This document shows positions 34,833 through 43,256 of a stretch of 64,000 nucleotides of DNA, one piece after another. This DNA is from Streptomyces jeddahensis (lineage in GTDB: Bacteria; Actinomycetota; Actinomycetes; Streptomycetales; Streptomycetaceae). A program made the translations under genes and the position numbers. The DNA lies in contig NZ_LOHS01000119.1 of the NCBI RefSeq assembly GCF_001642995.1, forward strand, positions 1 through 64,000. The letters run 5' to 3'. The number at the start of each line of letters is the position of its first letter. The first letter of the stretch is position 1. The notes under the pieces were generated by a model. The model saw only the letters and a list, made by a program, of their open reading frames with translations. It made no database searches and was not told where the DNA came from.

Positions 34833-35597
34833 ATGGCCTCCGTCTCGATCGATCTGAACGCCGACCTCGGAGAGGGCTTCGGGCGCTGGCAGCTGACGGA
34901 CGACGAACAACTGCTGTCCGTCGTCACCAGCGCGAACGTCGCCTGCGGCTTCCACGCCGGGGACGCGGCCACCATGCGGCGCGTGTGCGCGATGGCGGCC
35001 GAACGCGGCGTACGGATCGGCGCCCAGGTCTCCTACCGCGACCTGGCGGGCTTCGGACGGCGCGCCATGGACGTGCCGTCCGAGGAGCTGGCCGCCGAAG
35101 TGGCGTACCAGATCGGCGCCTTGGAGGTCTTCACGCGCGCGGCGGGCACGCGCGTGTCGTATGTGAAGCCGCACGGCGCGCTCTACAACCGGGTCGTGCA
35201 CGACGAGGACCAGGCGCGGGCGGTGGTCGACGGAGTGCTTCTCGCCGACGACACACTGCCCGTGCTCGGCCTGCCGGGATCGCGGCTCCTGGAGACGGCG
35301 GAGAAGGCCGGACTGCCGGTCGTCACCGAGGCGTTCGCGGACCGCGCGTACACGGCCGAGGGCACGCTCGTGCCGCGTGGTCAGGACGGTGCCGTGATCA
35401 CGGATCCGGAGGCAGTCGTGGAGCGCTCGGTCAGCCTGGCGCGGTCCGGGGTCGTCATGTCCCACACGGGCGAGGAGATCGCGGTACGCGCACGGTCGTT
35501 GTGCCTGCACGGGGACACGCCTGGGGCGGTGGGGCTGGCTCGGCGCGTGCGGGCCGAGCTGGAGTCGGCGGGTGTCCGCGTGGAGGCGTTCGTATGA
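34833..35597 (+). CDS. pxpA: 5-oxoprolinase subunit A (LamB/YcsF family)
   Basis: Catalytic partner of PxpBC, which hydrolyses 5-oxoproline to glutamate with ATP. The 254-residue chain starts with the family's hallmark SIDLNADLGEGFGRWQL, followed by ANVACGFHAGDAATM and VKPHGALYN, all typical of LamB/YcsF TIM barrels. ATG is preceded by a purine-rich GGAGAGAAGAGAC. The stop overlaps the pxpB ATG. It is cytosolic. Confidence 0.95.
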   Translation: MASVSIDLNADLGEGFGRWQLTDDEQLLSVVTSANVACGFHAGDAATMRRVCAMAAERGVRIGAQVSYRDLAGFGRRAMDVPSEELAAEVAYQIGALEVFTRAAGTRVSYVKPHGALYNRVVHDEDQARAVVDGVLLADDTLPVLGLPGSRLLETAEKAGLPVVTEAFADRAYTAEGTLVPRGQDGAVITDPEAVVERSVSLARSGVVMSHTGEEIAVRARSLCLHGDTPGAVGLARRVRAELESAGVRVEAFV

Positions 35598-36208
35598 GGG
35601 CGCTGCCGGTCGGCGACGGGGCCCTGCTCGTCGAGCTGGGCAGCGGCGCCGAGGCTCAGGCTCTCCACGCGGAGCTGCTGCAGCGCCGCGCGGCGGGCTC
35701 GTTGTCCGTACGGGAGATCGTGCCCGCGGCCCGCACGGTGCTGCTTGACGGGCTCGACGACCCGGCCCGGCTGGCCGCGCAGCTCACGGCCTGGGACATC
35801 CCGCCCCTCTCTGCACGCGCGGACGAGGTGATCGAACTGCCCGTGCGCTACGACGGTCCGGATCTGGCGGACGTGGCGGCGCTGTGGGGCGTCGAGGAGC
35901 AGGAAGTCGGACGGATCCACGCGGCGGCCGAATTCCGCGTGGCCTTCTGCGGGTTCGCGCCCGGCTTCGGCTATCTGACGGGACTGCCCGAGCGCTATGA
36001 CGTGCCGCGCAGGGCCACGCCGCGTACGGCGGTTCCGGCCGGCGCCGTCGCGCTCGCGGGCCCCTACACGGGCGTGTATCCGCGCTCGTCGCCGGGCGGC
36101 TGGCAGCTGATCGGCACGACGGACGCCGTACTGTGGGACCACGCGCGCGTGCCTGCCGCGCTGCTCGCGCCCGGTGCCCGGGTGCGCTTCGTACCGGAGG
36201 GGCCGTAG
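35594..36208 (+). CDS. pxpB: 5-oxoprolinase subunit B (KipI family)
   Basis: 204-residue KipI-type protein, the allophanate-hydrolase subunit 1-like part of PxpABC. The motif FCGFAPGFGYLTGLPE followed by VPRRATPRTAVPAGAVALAG is diagnostic, as is PGGWQLIGTT. ATG overlaps the pxpA stop (ATGA) and its stop overlaps pxpC's GTG by one base, so all three are coupled. It binds ATP or substrate with PxpC. Confidence 0.95.
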   Translation: MRALPVGDGALLVELGSGAEAQALHAELLQRRAAGSLSVREIVPAARTVLLDGLDDPARLAAQLTAWDIPPLSARADEVIELPVRYDGPDLADVAALWGVEEQEVGRIHAAAEFRVAFCGFAPGFGYLTGLPERYDVPRRATPRTAVPAGAVALAGPYTGVYPRSSPGGWQLIGTTDAVLWDHARVPAALLAPGARVRFVPEGP

Positions 36209-37077
36209 TGACCGACCGTGCCGTCGCCGTCGTCCGGGCCGGTGTGCTGACCACCGTGCAGGACCGGGGCCGCCATGGTCATGCGCACCTCGGGGTGCCC
36301 CGCTCGGGTGCGCTCGACCTTCCCGCCGCCGCCCTCGTCAACCGGCTCGTGGGCAACCCGCCGGACGCCGCGGTCCTGGAGACGACCCTCAACGGCTGTG
36401 CGATACGGCCGCGTTGCGACGTCGACGTGGCGGTGGGCGGTGCGCCCTGCCCCGTGACCGTCGACGGACGGCCGGTGCCATGGAGTGCACCGGTCCGCGT
36501 CCCCGCGGGGGCGGTGCTGGAGGTCGGGGCCGCGGTCTCCGGCGTACGCAGCTACGTGGCGTTCGCGGGCGGGGTGGCCGTGGAGCCGGTCCTCGGCAGC
36601 CGGTCGACGGATCTGCTGTCGGGCCTCGGCCCGGCGCCGCTCACCGACGGAACCGTGCTGCCCTTGGGGAATGCCACTGCGGCACGCGTGCGTGCCGACG
36701 TCGCTCCGCAGCCGGCGCCCCCTCGCGAACTCGTGCTGCAGGTGACGCTGGGGCCCCGCCACGACTGGTTCACGGACACGGCGCTGCGGACGCTGACCAC
36801 GCGCGCGTACCGGGTGTCCTCGGCGAGCAACCGCATCGGACTGCGCACCGACGGGCCACCGCTGGAGCGGGCGGTGGACGGTGAACTACCGAGCGAGGGC
36901 ATGGTGCTGGGCGCGGTTCAGGTGCCCCCGGACGGCAGGCCGGTGGTCTTCCTCGCGGACCATCCGACCACCGGCGGGTACCCGGTGATCGCGGTGGTAC
37001 GGGAACCGGACCTCGCGGCCGCGGCCCAGGCGGCGCCGGGGACACCGGTACGGTTCGTGGCAGTCCGCAGACGCTGA
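36208..37077 (+). CDS. pxpC: 5-oxoprolinase subunit C (KipA family)
   Basis: 289-residue KipA-type protein (allophanate hydrolase subunit 2-like). Diagnostic segments are VLTTVQDRGRHGHAHLGVPRSGALD near the N-terminus and SEGMVLGAVQVPPDGRPVVFLADHPTTGGYP near the C-terminus. GTG 36208 shares its first base with the last base of the pxpB stop. It is the last gene of the operon; no strong terminator stem is visible before the convergent SGNH hydrolase. Confidence 0.95.
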   Translation: MTDRAVAVVRAGVLTTVQDRGRHGHAHLGVPRSGALDLPAAALVNRLVGNPPDAAVLETTLNGCAIRPRCDVDVAVGGAPCPVTVDGRPVPWSAPVRVPAGAVLEVGAAVSGVRSYVAFAGGVAVEPVLGSRSTDLLSGLGPAPLTDGTVLPLGNATAARVRADVAPQPAPPRELVLQVTLGPRHDWFTDTALRTLTTRAYRVSSASNRIGLRTDGPPLERAVDGELPSEGMVLGAVQVPPDGRPVVFLADHPTTGGYPVIAVVREPDLAAAAQAAPGTPVRFVAVRRR

Positions 37078-37167
37078 GGTCTCCGGCTCACCTTCCGTCG
37101 GAGGCAAATCGCCCCCCGATCGCCCTCCCCACCCCCGTCCGACTTCGCGGTCAGACGCGAGGGATGC

Positions 37168-38022
37168 TCACGCGGCATCCGCCGTCTCCGCGGCCGACAG
37201 CGCCGCCAGCGCAGCGGCCACCGCATGGGAGGTCCGGATATCCAGCCGCGCGCTGGTGCCCCGCGCCCGGTGCCGCACCTCGTCGGCGGCCAGCCTGAGG
37301 AGCTGCGGCAGCAGATCGGTGCACCGGCGCGCCACCCAGCCCGTGCCCGCCGTGGCCAGCCACAGCAGGCTGGCGGACCGTGTGGGCGGCGGGAGTTCGG
37401 GCTCGACCGAGGGCTGACAGCCGACGGCGAACCCGTCCGCGGCAAGCAACGCGTGGAAGCGCGCGGCGAGCACCCGGTGGCCGCGCTCTCCGGGATGCAG
37501 CCGGTCCGCGCTCCACATCGTGCGGTCGGTGACCCAGTCCTCTTCGGCGGCGTGCAGATGGACGGCGCCGTAGCGCTCGGACAGCGCGTGCACGACGGTG
37601 TTGACGGCACGCTGACGGCGGGCGAGCGGCCGGGCCAGCACGCTGGGCAGGCCGAGCATCGCCCCGGGGTCCGGCAGGCACGCGGTGAGCAACACAGCCT
37701 TCTGGGCAGCGAAGGCCGCGTAGACCTGGTCGAGGCGCGCGGCCACGGCGTGGATGTCGAAGGTGCGGCGGAGCGTGTCGTTGACGCCGACCACGACGGA
37801 CACGATGTCCGGCCGCAGGGCCAGTGCGGCCGGGGCCTGGCGGTCGAGGACGTCCAGGGTCTGGGCGCCGCTGACCGCGAAGTTGCGGAACTCCACCGGG
37901 GCCCCGGCGGGGGCGAGCCCGTCTGCGAGCAGTGCGGCCCAGCCACGCCACCCGTCACCCACGCGGTCGCCCACTCCTTCGGTGAGCGAGTCCCCGAGCG
38001 CGGCGAAGCGGACCGGTGTCAT
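37168..38022 (-). CDS. SGNH/GDSL hydrolase
   Basis: 284-residue lipase/esterase-like hydrolase without a signal peptide. Block I has GDSLTEG with the nucleophile Ser12, block III GVNDTLR with the oxyanion Asn, and block V DRLHPGERGH with the catalytic Asp and His. Substrate is unknown; neighbours suggest deacylation of a glycolipid or sugar. ATG 38022 overlaps the upstream glycosyltransferase's stop by four bases, so the three genes form one operon. Confidence 0.87.
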   Translation of the reverse strand: MTPVRFAALGDSLTEGVGDRVGDGWRGWAALLADGLAPAGAPVEFRNFAVSGAQTLDVLDRQAPAALALRPDIVSVVVGVNDTLRRTFDIHAVAARLDQVYAAFAAQKAVLLTACLPDPGAMLGLPSVLARPLARRQRAVNTVVHALSERYGAVHLHAAEEDWVTDRTMWSADRLHPGERGHRVLAARFHALLAADGFAVGCQPSVEPELPPPTRSASLLWLATAGTGWVARRCTDLLPQLLRLAADEVRHRARGTSARLDIRTSHAVAAALAALSAAETADAA

Positions 38023-39194
38023 GCCATGCCTCCCACGCGCTCACCGTCCCGCGGAACCCGCACCGGTGCGTCATGTGCCGTGAGGAAGGCCCGGACCGCG
38101 ATGTCCCATCCGAAGCACTCGGCACGCGCGCGTGCCGCCTCGCGACGCTCCGTCTCCGGGCGCTCCAGCAGGCCCTGCACGGCGTCCGCGAAGGACGCTC
38201 CCGTGTCCGTCGCCGTGGCGCCGGCAGCGCCCACGATCTCTGGGAGCGCGGACGTCGCGCTGGCCACGACCGGGGTGCCGCAGGCCATCGCCTCCAGTGC
38301 CGCGAGCCCGAACGTCTCGGCGGGCCCGGGCGCCAGGCACACGTCCGCGGAGGCCTGGAGCGCCCCGAGAGCCGTGCGGTCCCCGACGTGGCCGAGGAAG
38401 GTCACGGGCAACCGGCGCTCACGGGCGCGCTGTTCGAGCCGGGCGCGCAGCGGGCCCTCGCCCGCCACGACGAGCACCGCCCGCTGCCCCCTGCCGAGCA
38501 GCACCTCCAACGCGTCCAGCGCCGTGCCCGGCCGCTTCTCGACGGACAGCCGCGAGCACATCACGAGCAGCGCCTCGCCCACGCGCGCGTGCCGCTCACG
38601 CAGCTGCGGATCCTGCAGCCCCGGGTGGCAGCGTTCCAGGTCGACGCCCAGCGGCGCGCGTACGACGTTGCGCGCGCCGATGCGTACGAACTCGCGCTCC
38701 GCCCACTCCGTGGTGCACACGACACGCGTGTACGCGCGCGCGGTGCGGAGGTTGAGGGCGTCGGCGGCCCGCCGCGCCGCTCCCTCCGACAGACCCCACG
38801 TGCGCAGGACGCCGTGCGCCGTCTCGTGGGAGACCATCACGGCGGGGACGCGGGCGCGGCGCGCCCACTCCCCCGTCCACCGCAGGGTCGTACGGTCGGA
38901 GACCTCGAGCCGGTCCGGGGCGAGCTGCTCGAGGAGCCGGGTGAGTCTCCGGCGGTCGGTGATGACCCGGTAGCCGCCGGTGCCGGGCAGCAGGGGCCCC
39001 GGCACGGTGATGACGCGGCCCTGGTCGGTGTCGCGGTCGTCGGTGCGGTCGCCGGGCACGATCAGCACGGGCTCGTGACCGGCCGCGCGGTAGCCGGTGC
39101 CCAGCTCCCGCAGCGCCGTCCGCAGCCCGCCCGACGAGGGCGCGACGAAGTTCGCGAGCCGCACGATGCGCAGTGGCGATGCCGAGGCCGTCAT
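38019..39194 (-). CDS. GT4 family glycosyltransferase
   Basis: 391-residue retaining glycosyltransferase with GT-B fold. The N-terminal domain shows VAPSSGGLRTALRELGTGYRAAGHEP and the donor domain has SRLSVEKRPGTALDALEVL with the EX7E motif GPAETFGLAALEAMACGTPVV. It probably transfers mannose or glucose from a nucleotide sugar to a lipid or glycan. ATG 39194 overlaps the upstream gene's stop (ATGA). It is the second gene of a three-gene operon; both GT products may act sequentially on one acceptor. Confidence 0.88.
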   Translation of the reverse strand: MTASASPLRIVRLANFVAPSSGGLRTALRELGTGYRAAGHEPVLIVPGDRTDDRDTDQGRVITVPGPLLPGTGGYRVITDRRRLTRLLEQLAPDRLEVSDRTTLRWTGEWARRARVPAVMVSHETAHGVLRTWGLSEGAARRAADALNLRTARAYTRVVCTTEWAEREFVRIGARNVVRAPLGVDLERCHPGLQDPQLRERHARVGEALLVMCSRLSVEKRPGTALDALEVLLGRGQRAVLVVAGEGPLRARLEQRARERRLPVTFLGHVGDRTALGALQASADVCLAPGPAETFGLAALEAMACGTPVVASATSALPEIVGAAGATATDTGASFADAVQGLLERPETERREAARARAECFGWDIAVRAFLTAHDAPVRVPRDGERVGGMA

Positions 39195-40315
39195 GCCGCC
39201 ACCGCCGTCCGCGCCCGGAGTACCTCGCTGTAGTGCTCGATGAGCTGGTCGCCGACGGCCGCCCAGGTGCGGCCCTCGACCGTGGCCCGGCCGGCGGCCC
39301 CGTAGGCCGCCCGCCGCGCGGGGTCGGCGGCCAGGGACCACACCGCGTCCCGCACGGCGTCCTCGTCCCGCGGGGGCACGAGCATCCCCGTCCGCCCGTG
39401 GCCGACGAGGTCGAGCGGCCCGCCCGCCGCGGGGGCGATGACCGGGACACCGCTCGCCATGGCCTCCTGCACGGTCTGGCAGAACGTTTCATACGGTCCG
39501 GTGTGCACGAACACGTCCAGCGAGGCGAAGATCCGCGCCAGTTCGCCGCCCGTGCGGCGGCCGAGGAAGACGGCCTCGGGCATGGCCTCGCGCAGCGTGC
39601 TGTCGCTGGGGCCGTCACCGACGACGACCACGCGCACGCCGTTGAGCCGGGAGGTCGCGGCGAGCAGTTCGACCTGCTTCTCGGGGGCGAGCCGTCCGAC
39701 GTATCCGACGATCAGTTCGCCGCCGGGGGCCAGCTCCCTGCGCAGCGCCTCGTCGCGCAGCGACGGCCGGAAGCGCTCGGTGTCCACCCCGCGGGCCCAC
39801 AGCCGCACGCGGGGGATTCCGTGCTCCTCCAGGTCGCGCAGGGCGGCGGTGGAGGGGGCGAGGGTGCGGTCGGCCGCGGCGTGGACGCTGCGTATGCGCC
39901 GCCAGGCGGCGGCCTCGCCGGCGCCCATGTAGGTGCGCGCGTATCCGGCCAGATCCGTCTGGTAGATCGCGACGGCGGGGATCCCCAGCCGCGCGGCGGC
40001 GGCCATGCCGCGCACGCCCAGCACGAACGGGCTGGCCAGGTGGACGACGTCGGCCTGGTGCGAGATCAGTGCCGCGGCCACCCGGCGGCTCGGGAGCGCC
40101 ACCCTGACCTGGGGATATCCGGGCAGCGGAAGGGAGGGGACCCGGATGACGGGGCACGGAGCCGAGGCGTCGGGCCCGGTGCCGGCCCCGGTGGCGGGGG
40201 CGACGACGATCGGGTCATGACCGCGTGCGACGAGATGCCGGGCGGTCTGCAGGGCGCAGTGGGACACGCCGTTGATGTCGGGCGGGAAAGACTCGGTGAC
40301 GATGACGACACGCAT
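39191..40315 (-). CDS. GT4 glycosyltransferase, MgtA-like alpha-mannosyltransferase candidate
   Basis: 374-residue GT-B enzyme. The start RVVIVTESFPPDINGVSHCA and the core YQTDLAGYARTYMG resemble GDP-mannose-dependent mannosyltransferases such as MgtA. The donor site is VGRLAPEKQVELL and the EX7E motif lies in GPYETFCQTVQEAMASGVPV. ATG 40315 and an in-frame GTG at 40330 are both possible; neither has a strong ribosome-binding site. It is the first gene of the GT-GT-SGNH operon. A polyprenol-phosphate mannose synthase is encoded 12 kb away. Confidence 0.87.
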   Translation of the reverse strand: MRVVIVTESFPPDINGVSHCALQTARHLVARGHDPIVVAPATGAGTGPDASAPCPVIRVPSLPLPGYPQVRVALPSRRVAAALISHQADVVHLASPFVLGVRGMAAAARLGIPAVAIYQTDLAGYARTYMGAGEAAAWRRIRSVHAAADRTLAPSTAALRDLEEHGIPRVRLWARGVDTERFRPSLRDEALRRELAPGGELIVGYVGRLAPEKQVELLAATSRLNGVRVVVVGDGPSDSTLREAMPEAVFLGRRTGGELARIFASLDVFVHTGPYETFCQTVQEAMASGVPVIAPAAGGPLDLVGHGRTGMLVPPRDEDAVRDAVWSLAADPARRAAYGAAGRATVEGRTWAAVGDQLIEHYSEVLRARTAVAA

Positions 40316-40515
40316 ACCCGTGTTGTCCACGCACGGGGCGTGGTCACGTCAACGTGGATCTTTCCTGCCGGGGAACGTCGAATGAGCGTTCGCCTGCGCA
40401 GCTGCCGGAACGCCTGGCGGCTCGGCTCCCGTTTGATCGGCGGCTCCGCCGCCTCGTCCTCAATCGCCGGACGGGCTCGATTCCGCGCCGGGCACCGCAC
40501 GGGCCAGGGCACAAC

Positions 40516-40580
40516 ACGGCCGACGCGTGGCACGCTGCATGGCCGATGCGTGGCCGCTACACGGCCGATGCGTCTGGCCC
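40516..40580 (-). repeat. Three ~22-bp repeats spanning the 3' end of the HEAT-repeat gene
   Basis: Copies begin at 40516, 40539 and 40561 and share the core GGCCGAYGCGT. On the minus strand the first is the last six codons plus stop of the HEAT-repeat gene (stop 40557-40559), and two decaying copies follow it. Confidence 0.75.
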
Positions 40581-41975
40581 GATCCTGCTGCGCACCGCTG
40601 TCTGTACCTCGGCCTCCTCGGCCGGGTCGGAGGCGAGCCTCCTGAGCTGCTCCACTACGCGTACGTCGCCGGTCTCGGCGTGCCGTGCCGCGATTTCGCG
40701 GGTGGATTCCTCGCAGTCCCACAGGCACTCGACGGCGAAGCCCGCGGCGAAGGACGGATCGGTGGCGGCCAGGGCGCGTGCGGCGCGGCCACGGAGATGG
40801 GACGAGGCGGTTTCGCGGTAGATGTGCCGCAGCACGGGGGCGGCGCAGACGATGCCGAGCCGTCCGGTCCCGTCGACGAGGGTGCCGAGGGTCGGGGCGT
40901 CCGGGCCGTCGCCACGCACCGCCTCCCGCAGCGCGGCGAGTACCAGGTGGCTGTCCTGCGTCCCGCCCCGGCAGGCGAGCATCCGCCCGGCGGCGGCTCC
41001 CAGGACGTCGGGGCGGCCGGCCCAGCGCCTGGCCCGCTCCACCGCGGCGACGCTGCGCATCCGTTCGAAGGCATCGACGGCCGCGTCCACCACGAGCCGG
41101 GACGGGCTGTCCACGGCGGCCTGGATCAGGTCGAGCGCCGCGGGATCCTGGGCGGCGGCCAGATAGCGCAGTGCCGTGCAGCGTGCGCCGTCGTTACCGC
41201 TGCGCGCGGCCTCGACGATCGCCGGCCGGTCGTCGGGTCCTGCGACGGCGGTGAGGCACCGCGCGGCCGGGACATGGAGGAGCGCACCGCGCTCGATGCC
41301 CTGCTGGGCCCAGTCGAAGACCGCCTGGACGCTCCAGCCGGGGCGCGGTCCGGTCGGGGTGAGCTGCCGCTGCCAGCGGTCGAAGGAGCCCCTCTCCCCC
41401 GCCGCCCGCACCCGGGCGGCGATCCCTTCCCGCGGGTCGTCGGCCCACAGCCGCCACGGCCGCGGTTCGAAGGCGTCCCGGACCGCGGCGGCCAGTTCGG
41501 CATCGCCTTCGGGGGTGGACGGGAAGCGGGCGAGGACGGGTACGGCCAGTGCGCGCAGCCCGGCGTCGTCGTCGCGCAGCGCGAGCTCGTCCAGCGCCCA
41601 GGCCCAGTTGGTGCCGTAGGCCGCGTACCGCCGCAGCAGTGCGAGCGCGTCGCGCCTGCCGTACGAGGCGAGGTGACCGAGCACCGCCAGGGCGAGCCCG
41701 GTGCGTGACTCGTCCGTCTCGAGGATGTCGTCCGGGGCGAAGAGGTGTCGTTCGATCTCGTCGAGCTCGCCGCGGAGGTCGAGGAACAGGCGGGCGTAGT
41801 ACAGGGAGCGGTTCTCCACCTGCCAGTCGTGGCGGGGGTCGTGGAGCACGCAGTGGTTCAGCGCCGCGAGCGCCTCGGCGCGCGGTGCGGTGAGCGCGTG
41901 CAGTGTGCCGTCGCCGCGGCCCCGCTGGAGCAGGCCGAGCAGCGTACCGCTGGGCGCTATGACCGGATCGAACAT
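40557..41975 (-). CDS. HEAT-repeat protein
   Basis: 472-residue alpha-solenoid of repeating helical pairs (for example ALRYLAAAQDPAALDLIQAAV and VVDAAVDAFERMRSVAAVERA), with no catalytic motif, signal peptide or membrane segment. HEAT solenoids usually bind proteins; the partner is unknown. ATG 41975 has GAGG about nine bases upstream. It stands alone between the glycosyltransferase operon and an ankyrin gene on the same strand. A possible 19-codon leader frame lies just upstream (42021-42080). Annotated relatives in Streptomyces exist but I recall no function. Confidence 0.82.
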   Translation of the reverse strand: MFDPVIAPSGTLLGLLQRGRGDGTLHALTAPRAEALAALNHCVLHDPRHDWQVENRSLYYARLFLDLRGELDEIERHLFAPDDILETDESRTGLALAVLGHLASYGRRDALALLRRYAAYGTNWAWALDELALRDDDAGLRALAVPVLARFPSTPEGDAELAAAVRDAFEPRPWRLWADDPREGIAARVRAAGERGSFDRWQRQLTPTGPRPGWSVQAVFDWAQQGIERGALLHVPAARCLTAVAGPDDRPAIVEAARSGNDGARCTALRYLAAAQDPAALDLIQAAVDSPSRLVVDAAVDAFERMRSVAAVERARRWAGRPDVLGAAAGRMLACRGGTQDSHLVLAALREAVRGDGPDAPTLGTLVDGTGRLGIVCAAPVLRHIYRETASSHLRGRAARALAATDPSFAAGFAVECLWDCEESTREIAARHAETGDVRVVEQLRRLASDPAEEAEVQTAVRSRIGPDASAV

Positions 41976-42284
41976 GGAAACAGCCTCACATCAAGCGTCG
42001 ACGCAACCGGGGATACCGCACTACCTGGCTGCGCGACAACACGTCGGGGCGCCCGCCGTCTCTTGCCTGCTGTAGACCATGTTCCTCTGCCTTTCGTCGG
42101 TGGCCCGCCGGGAGCGGACCGCTCACGGTCCGCGCGGTGCGGCAACACCTGCCCAGTCGTCGCGTCCGTGAACCACGACGCCATGATGACCCAGCGGTTC
42201 TCTCCGTCGCGACCAGATTTCCGACCGCTCAGTGCGCCGCGAACGCTCCGGCCACGCGCTCAGTGCGCCCCGGACAGTCCGAGG
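41976..42284. other. Intergenic region upstream of the HEAT-repeat gene
   Basis: 309 bases on the minus strand between the ankyrin gene and the HEAT gene. Two decayed copies of the ankyrin gene's 3' end are at 42229-42244 and 42260-42278. A 19-codon minus-strand frame (42080 down to 42021) preceded by AGAGG might encode a leader peptide, MVYSRQETAG then CCRAAR; evidence is weak. No tRNA or strong hairpin was seen. Confidence 0.5.
42021..42080 (-). CDS. Possible 19-residue leader peptide upstream of the HEAT gene
   Basis: Short frame ending in TAG, starting at ATG 42080 with AGAGG three bases before it, closer than ideal. It ends with two adjacent Cys codons, which is sometimes seen in attenuator-like leaders. 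Length and spacing could be chance; I include it only as a candidate. Confidence 0.2.
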   Translation of the reverse strand: MVYSRQETAGAPTCCRAAR

Positions 42285-42303
42285 TCAGTGCGCCCCGAAC
42301 AGT
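42229..42303 (-). repeat. Three copies of the ankyrin gene 3' end
   Basis: TCAGTGCGCCSCGAAC-type units at 42229-42244, 42260-42278 and 42285-42303. The last copy is the coding C-terminus and stop of the ankyrin gene; the other two follow the stop at intervals of 25 and 31 bases. Confidence 0.85.
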
Positions 42304-42677
42304 TCGAGCAGGTCGGTCTTGCCGAACATACGGGCCGTGTCGACCGCCGACGGCGTGCCCGCGGCAGGGTCGGCACCGGCGTCGAGCAGTGCCCGGATCA
42401 CCGCCTCCTCGCCCTTGAAGACGGCACCCGCGAGCGGTGTCTGCCCGCGGTCGTTGGCCCGGTCCGGCTCGGCGCCGCGCTCGAGCAGGGCGCGGACCGC
42501 GTCCGCGTGGCCGTGGTAGGCGGCGAGCATGACGAGCGAGTCGCCCTTGTCGTTGGTGAGGTTGGCCGGGACGCCCGCGTCGACGTATGCCGCGAGCGCC
42601 TCGGTCCGGCCCTGGCGCGCCAGATCGAAGATCCTGGTCGCCAGCTCCACGACCTCCGGGTCGGGGGCTTCGGTCAT
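42285..42677 (-). CDS. Ankyrin-repeat protein
   Basis: 130-residue cytosolic protein with about three ankyrin repeats: VPANLTNDKGDSLVMLAAYH, EPDRANDRGQTPLAGAVFKG and ADPAAGTPSAVDTARMFGKT. It probably mediates protein-protein contact; similar single-domain ankyrin proteins are common in Streptomyces, sometimes next to catalase, which is absent here. ATG 42677 is preceded by GGTGG. Its stop codon region is tandemly duplicated downstream. Confidence 0.87.
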   Translation of the reverse strand: MTEAPDPEVVELATRIFDLARQGRTEALAAYVDAGVPANLTNDKGDSLVMLAAYHGHADAVRALLERGAEPDRANDRGQTPLAGAVFKGEEAVIRALLDAGADPAAGTPSAVDTARMFGKTDLLELFGAH

Positions 42678-43012
42678 CGGCTCGGACCACCTTTCGACTG
42701 CGTGTGCGTTGTCGGCATGCACAGGGATGTACGGCTGTCAGCGTGCACAGGGATGTAGGCCGGGCACCCGTACGGATGAATCGCCAGCGTACTGCCCGTG
42801 CGGCCACATGACCGGCCCCCGTCGAGGCGAAGATCATCGCGAGGCCACCCGCATCCCGAAGCCCGCCCGGGTGGCCGAGCCGGACCCTGCCAGTCGATGG
42901 AAATCAGCCAGATTTCACCCAGTTGCACCTTTTATCGTATGGATACATGCTGTGAGCCTGGAAGTACTCATGGTGACTGTCCTGACTGTCCCCACTGACC
43001 AGGAGACCTCTC
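42678..43012. other. Divergent intergenic region with a 26-bp-period direct repeat
   Basis: 335 bases between the ankyrin gene and a small membrane-protein gene. GCATGCACAGGGATGTA at 42715-42731 recurs as GCGTGCACAGGGATGTA at 42741-42757, on the ankyrin promoter side. An AT-rich stretch TTTATCGTATGGATACATG (around 42931-42949) and a doubled TGACTGTCC precede the small gene. Both look regulatory, but I cannot define promoters. Confidence 0.5.
42715..42757. repeat. Direct repeat upstream of the ankyrin gene
   Basis: Two 17-bp copies with one mismatch, 26 bp apart start to start, 38 to 80 bases ahead of the ankyrin ATG, where a regulator could bind. Confidence 0.7.
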
Positions 43013-43207
43013 ATGATTCTCTCCATCTCGGGTGTCGTGCTGCTCGGCATCATCGTCGTCCTCTTCTGCCGCAAGGACGGGCTCAAGGGCACGCACGCGG
43101 TCGTCTGCGGGCTCTTCGGCTTCTACCTCGCCAGCACGGCCATCGCCCCCAGCATCAAGGCCGGTGGTGCGAGCCTGGCGAGCCTGCTGGGCGGGATCAA
43201 GTTCTGA
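43013..43207 (+). CDS. Small two-helix membrane protein preceding the FtsK/TraB-like gene
   Basis: 64 residues with an N-terminal membrane helix (LSISGVVLLGIIVVLFC) and a second hydrophobic stretch (VVCGLFGFYLASTAIAPSI). It resembles the small membrane proteins next to Spd/TraB genes on Streptomyces plasmids, but similarity is only in size and topology. ATG has AGGAG eight bases upstream. The FtsK/TraB-like gene starts 49 bases downstream, so they are likely co-transcribed. Confidence 0.83.
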   Translation: MILSISGVVLLGIIVVLFCRKDGLKGTHAVVCGLFGFYLASTAIAPSIKAGGASLASLLGGIKF

Positions 43208-43256
43208 CGCTCCCGCCCGGTACGCACCCTCTCGAACACACCCTCAGGAGACTGAC

